DNA of 64,000 bases, from positions 48,482,501-48,546,500 of the forward strand of contig NC_089980.1 in NCBI RefSeq assembly GCF_036417845.1, read 5' to 3'. Below the pieces are notes generated by a model. The model worked only from the letters and a program-made list of their open reading frames with translations. It did not search any database and had not been told where the DNA came from. The stretch comes from Apteryx mantelli. Its lineage: Eukaryota > Chordata > Aves > Apterygiformes > Apterygidae. This document shows positions 61,026-64,000 of the stretch, in pieces (within the stretch, counting starts at the first letter, position 1; each line of letters starts with the position of its first letter). The translations under genes were made by a program, and so were the position numbers.

Positions 61026-64000
61026 GTAAGATGTTCATATATGTGAAAACATAACTTGCATTAAGTGAGTATCAGTTAAAAATTGGCAGGGATAATATTT
61101 ACCATCAGCATTCAGAGATAACTGAAAATCATTTTTGTGCTGAGTTGTCTTGGGCACAACCTTTATCTGTACTTTTCTGAAAACAAGTCATATGATTTTA
61201 AACTACAGTGTCCTGTGTTTCAGCTAGGTTCATCTGCAAAGAGACCGTATAAATTCAAGGACTATGCCCTTTGATTGTTTTGAACAATGACAAACTCTTG
61301 AGTTTAATTTCTGACCTTTTTCCTCTTTCCTTATATGTAGTGAAGCTCCTTTCTCATTTGTAAATGTTGCTTCTGAATAGATAACTTTAGCTGTTTGGAA
61401 AAGATGGTGTTTCTTTAAAACACAGTATCTATCAAGCATAATATATACACTGCTCTACAGCTCTTCATTTTGGTTTATAAAAGTACTTTTATTAAAATTC
61501 ATTTCTGTATCTCTAATAGTGCCCCAAGTGCCCCTGCCTTTGGCAGGTTGATAGGAGAAAGTTTCTTTAATTTTCCTCCAGTTTCATTTTTCATACTTCT
61601 GCATTGTTTTATCCCCTTTTAAAAGTTATTTTTAGCTACAGACTTGTTAGTGGGAAGGACTTGTCCTGTCTGCTTGTTTGGAAAGAAGTAGTTGTCTATA
61701 TACGTTCCTCTCATGGCTACTTTATTCTTTAACCTTTTACTATTCAGCAATTCTTTGTCTTGGTCATCTTATGTTCCTGAACGAGGTGTGACAAGTGTCA
61801 GTTCTTCCCTCAAAGGATTGAAATGTTTCAGCAGCTTTTTAAAGTGGAGCCACTAGAAATCCCAGCTGATGCTCTCTTTGAAAAATCGCACAAACTGATC
61901 AAATAATTTTGTGTTCATGATCTGAGAGAATTGCAGTGTAGTTAACGTAAGATTTATGACCCTCAACAGACTTTGCAACCAGTAACACACTCAGATTCCA
62001 GTCTCTGGATTTGCGATGTTCTGCTCCCACGCTGTTTCTGTCTCCCTAATGATGTGTGCTATGGAAGAGTGAAGCAGGGACCAATCTTACAAAGCAGCTG
62101 AACAGAGAACTAAGTAGCTGGACCCTGTGGGGAGAACAGACGTTCTTCAGCTAGCTTACGGATTAGCACCTTACATGCATAGCATCATACCAAGACCTTG
62201 TAATACGTGCTACCAAAAAAAAAAAATCACTAAAAGAAGGGTCAGGACAAGACCTATGATCTACAGTTGATATGAGGGATACTTTTGGTTTCAAAATGTT
62301 TCGCAGATTGGTTGCTACTGCAGCACCAACCGTGTCTACAGCTACAGCTGTGAAAAGGTCTTCATGATTCCAAACTCTCATATGCTGACATATAAAGTAC
62401 CTTTGAAAACTGTCTCAGGGTTATTTTTGGATTTTGATGGTGGCTGTTGAGAAGCCTAAGAAGATGCTAATTCAGAGAAATGGATACAATTGAGACTGTT
62501 GTTGAATTTCAGTCCTGTCTGCCCCTGTTTTCCTGCTTTCCATCATCTTCATTACCAGTATAGTGTACTGGTTTTTAGACTTTTGTCAGCCAAAGGTTAT
62601 TAATGAACTGTACAGCAATGTTTTGCTTTTAGGGAGATTCTGAAGCTTTTAGTACTTAGGTCTGCCTACATGGCTGACTGGATCAAGTTTCTTGTCCATC
62701 TTCAAGAGCAGGAAACTTAAAAAAATGTTCCAATTTGCCAGGCAACATTTGAGTAAATGGACAGAAATCTACTATTGACCTATGTTAGTTGAATAGAACT
62801 CATAGGAGTTTGAAAGACCTCTCTGTTACAGCAATGCATTACTTTCCGCAAGGCAGCTTTAAGGCTACAAAACAGTGCATCTCTGTTGACTTTGTATCAT
62901 GGCAAAGTCACCATGAGGCTTTTGAAATGCGTGAATTTGTTGTCCAGGTTTGACATCCGTGTGTCAACCTTCTGTCTCCATTGCCTTCAAGGCTGGCATA
63001 AGTCTGTGTTCAAGTAATTAGATGTGAAGGTATGTTTGGATTATGCTTTCAAAGATCTTTTTAATGCCATCTCAGTAATTACTAAATGTATTGCCTCAAA
63101 TCAGGGTTGTGAAGCGTATCTTCACCGTAGTCCTACGCAGTCCTTGCGGATGCATAGAGTATACAGTTTACTTTTGTATTGGAGTCTTGGACCAGTGCAG
63201 CTCATTTGAAAACTGTCTTCATATTTTACTGGTCAATAAAGTCATTACTTAACATCTTCCCTACAAAGGCATTACTTAGCTTAGAATTGCTTGCCCCAAT
63301 GGAAAACTTAAATTACACTCTTTTGCTTCAGAAGTTGTCTTAAGCAAGAATTGTTTGATTTCCTCCTCCTCCTCCCCCCTTCACCCTGACTTCCTGGTTG
63401 TGGCCCTCTATCTATGTACCTACTGTGTACATGGGTACCTATACCACTCCACGGTTGGAGTATTATTTTCCTTGTTTAGTTCAAATATCTCTCATTTCAA
63501 AGCTACTGAGTTCCTAGTTTAAAACCTTTTTTCCTACATTTATTATAAGACCTGGTATCTCAAGACAAGGGGAGAAACCTTTAACCTGACTGCATAGATG
63601 CTTGCTTCTTAAATGATGCAGAAAATGTATATTAGAGATATCCAGATGATTTTGATTAGCACTTTTCTTTAAAATACCTGATACATGCTCTGAATGATAT
63701 GAAAAGGATTTGTGCCTAAGTGCAGTGAGAATTGCTGGTTTCAGGATATTTTGGATTGTCTGAAATTCAGTTGGATTCATTTAGCAGCTCTGTCTGCTTA
63801 CCACTCACAATAGTGTGCTTTAAATTTTGTTCTCAATAGTATCTAAAAGTAGAAATTTCCAGCAGTTAATAACCTCTAGCAGGTTTATGGAGTTTTGATG
63901 CTTTATCAGATGAAACAATCCTTTGGAATGGTGGATCTCTTGTATAGTGAAACATCTTTCATTTTAAAAATTATTTTTAGTGATTATTCCCTCCATAATA
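61026..64000 (+). other. AHCTF1: AHCTF1 intron 7 (5' part)
   Basis: At least 2,975 bp of intron run to the window edge. It contains an A12 run at 62215-62226 and the second copy of a 19-bp sequence (62914-62932). Open frames of 60-88 codons occur on both strands without recognisable similarity. Confidence 0.75.

Noticed and set aside
61740..62640. Possible retrocopied gene fragment in AHCTF1 intron 7
   Set aside because: Short peptides in several frames looked protein-like and an A12 run lies at 62215, but no reading gave a continuous match to any protein I know, and no target-site duplication was found.

Overview
The window looks like nuclear DNA from a sauropsid, most likely a bird. It holds parts of two spliced vertebrate genes, both on the + strand, with GT-AG introns. 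The interspersed repeats I could recognise are old CR1 LINE fragments and one degenerate L2-like LINE. No prokaryotic operon, CRISPR array, phage or plasmid feature is visible. The species cannot be settled from the sequence alone.

Left part (1-20.5 kb): the 3' part of SRD5A2, steroid 5-alpha-reductase type 2. Four coding exons (human-equivalent exons 2-5) are at 13703-13866, 17315-17416, 18468-18618 and 19189-19255. They join in frame and end in TAA; the four coding lengths match the human exons as I know them (164, 102, 151 nt, then the terminal exon). Exon 1 is not recognisable, so positions 1-13702 are most simply read as intron 1. A ~1.1-kb CR1 fragment lies at 6130-7220 and a shorter one in intron 2 at about 16280-16510. 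Candidate poly(A) signals lie 0.8-1.2 kb after the stop.

Middle (20.5-42.8 kb): gene-poor intergenic DNA. It contains a degenerate L2-like LINE (about 38.99-40.22 kb), two small CpG-rich patches (20.69-21.03 and 37.92-38.27 kb), short tandem duplications, and one orphan exon-like segment on the minus strand (34912-35072).

Right part (42.8-64 kb): the 5' part of AHCTF1 (ELYS/MEL-28), the nucleoporin that seeds pore assembly on chromatin. A CpG island at about 42.83-43.88 kb carries a dense set of housekeeping-promoter motifs: two inverted ZNF143/THAP11-type sites, a TCTCGCGAGA (BANP/Kaiso-type) palindrome, an E2F-like site beside a CHR-like TTTGAA, and GC boxes. Exon 1 appears non-coding. The start codon is at 51205 in exon 2. 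Six coding exons (51205-61025) give 322 continuous codons, part of the N-terminal beta-propeller; the gene continues past the right edge.

The two genes have unrelated jobs (androgen activation in the ER; nuclear pore and kinetochore biology). Their adjacency looks like chromosomal happenstance; the human orthologues are on different chromosomes. I did not find a convincing new biological system. The best items for a second look are the paired inverted promoter sites, two strong inverted repeats in AHCTF1 introns, a GGGCC pentanucleotide run just inside AHCTF1, and two orphan exon-like segments.
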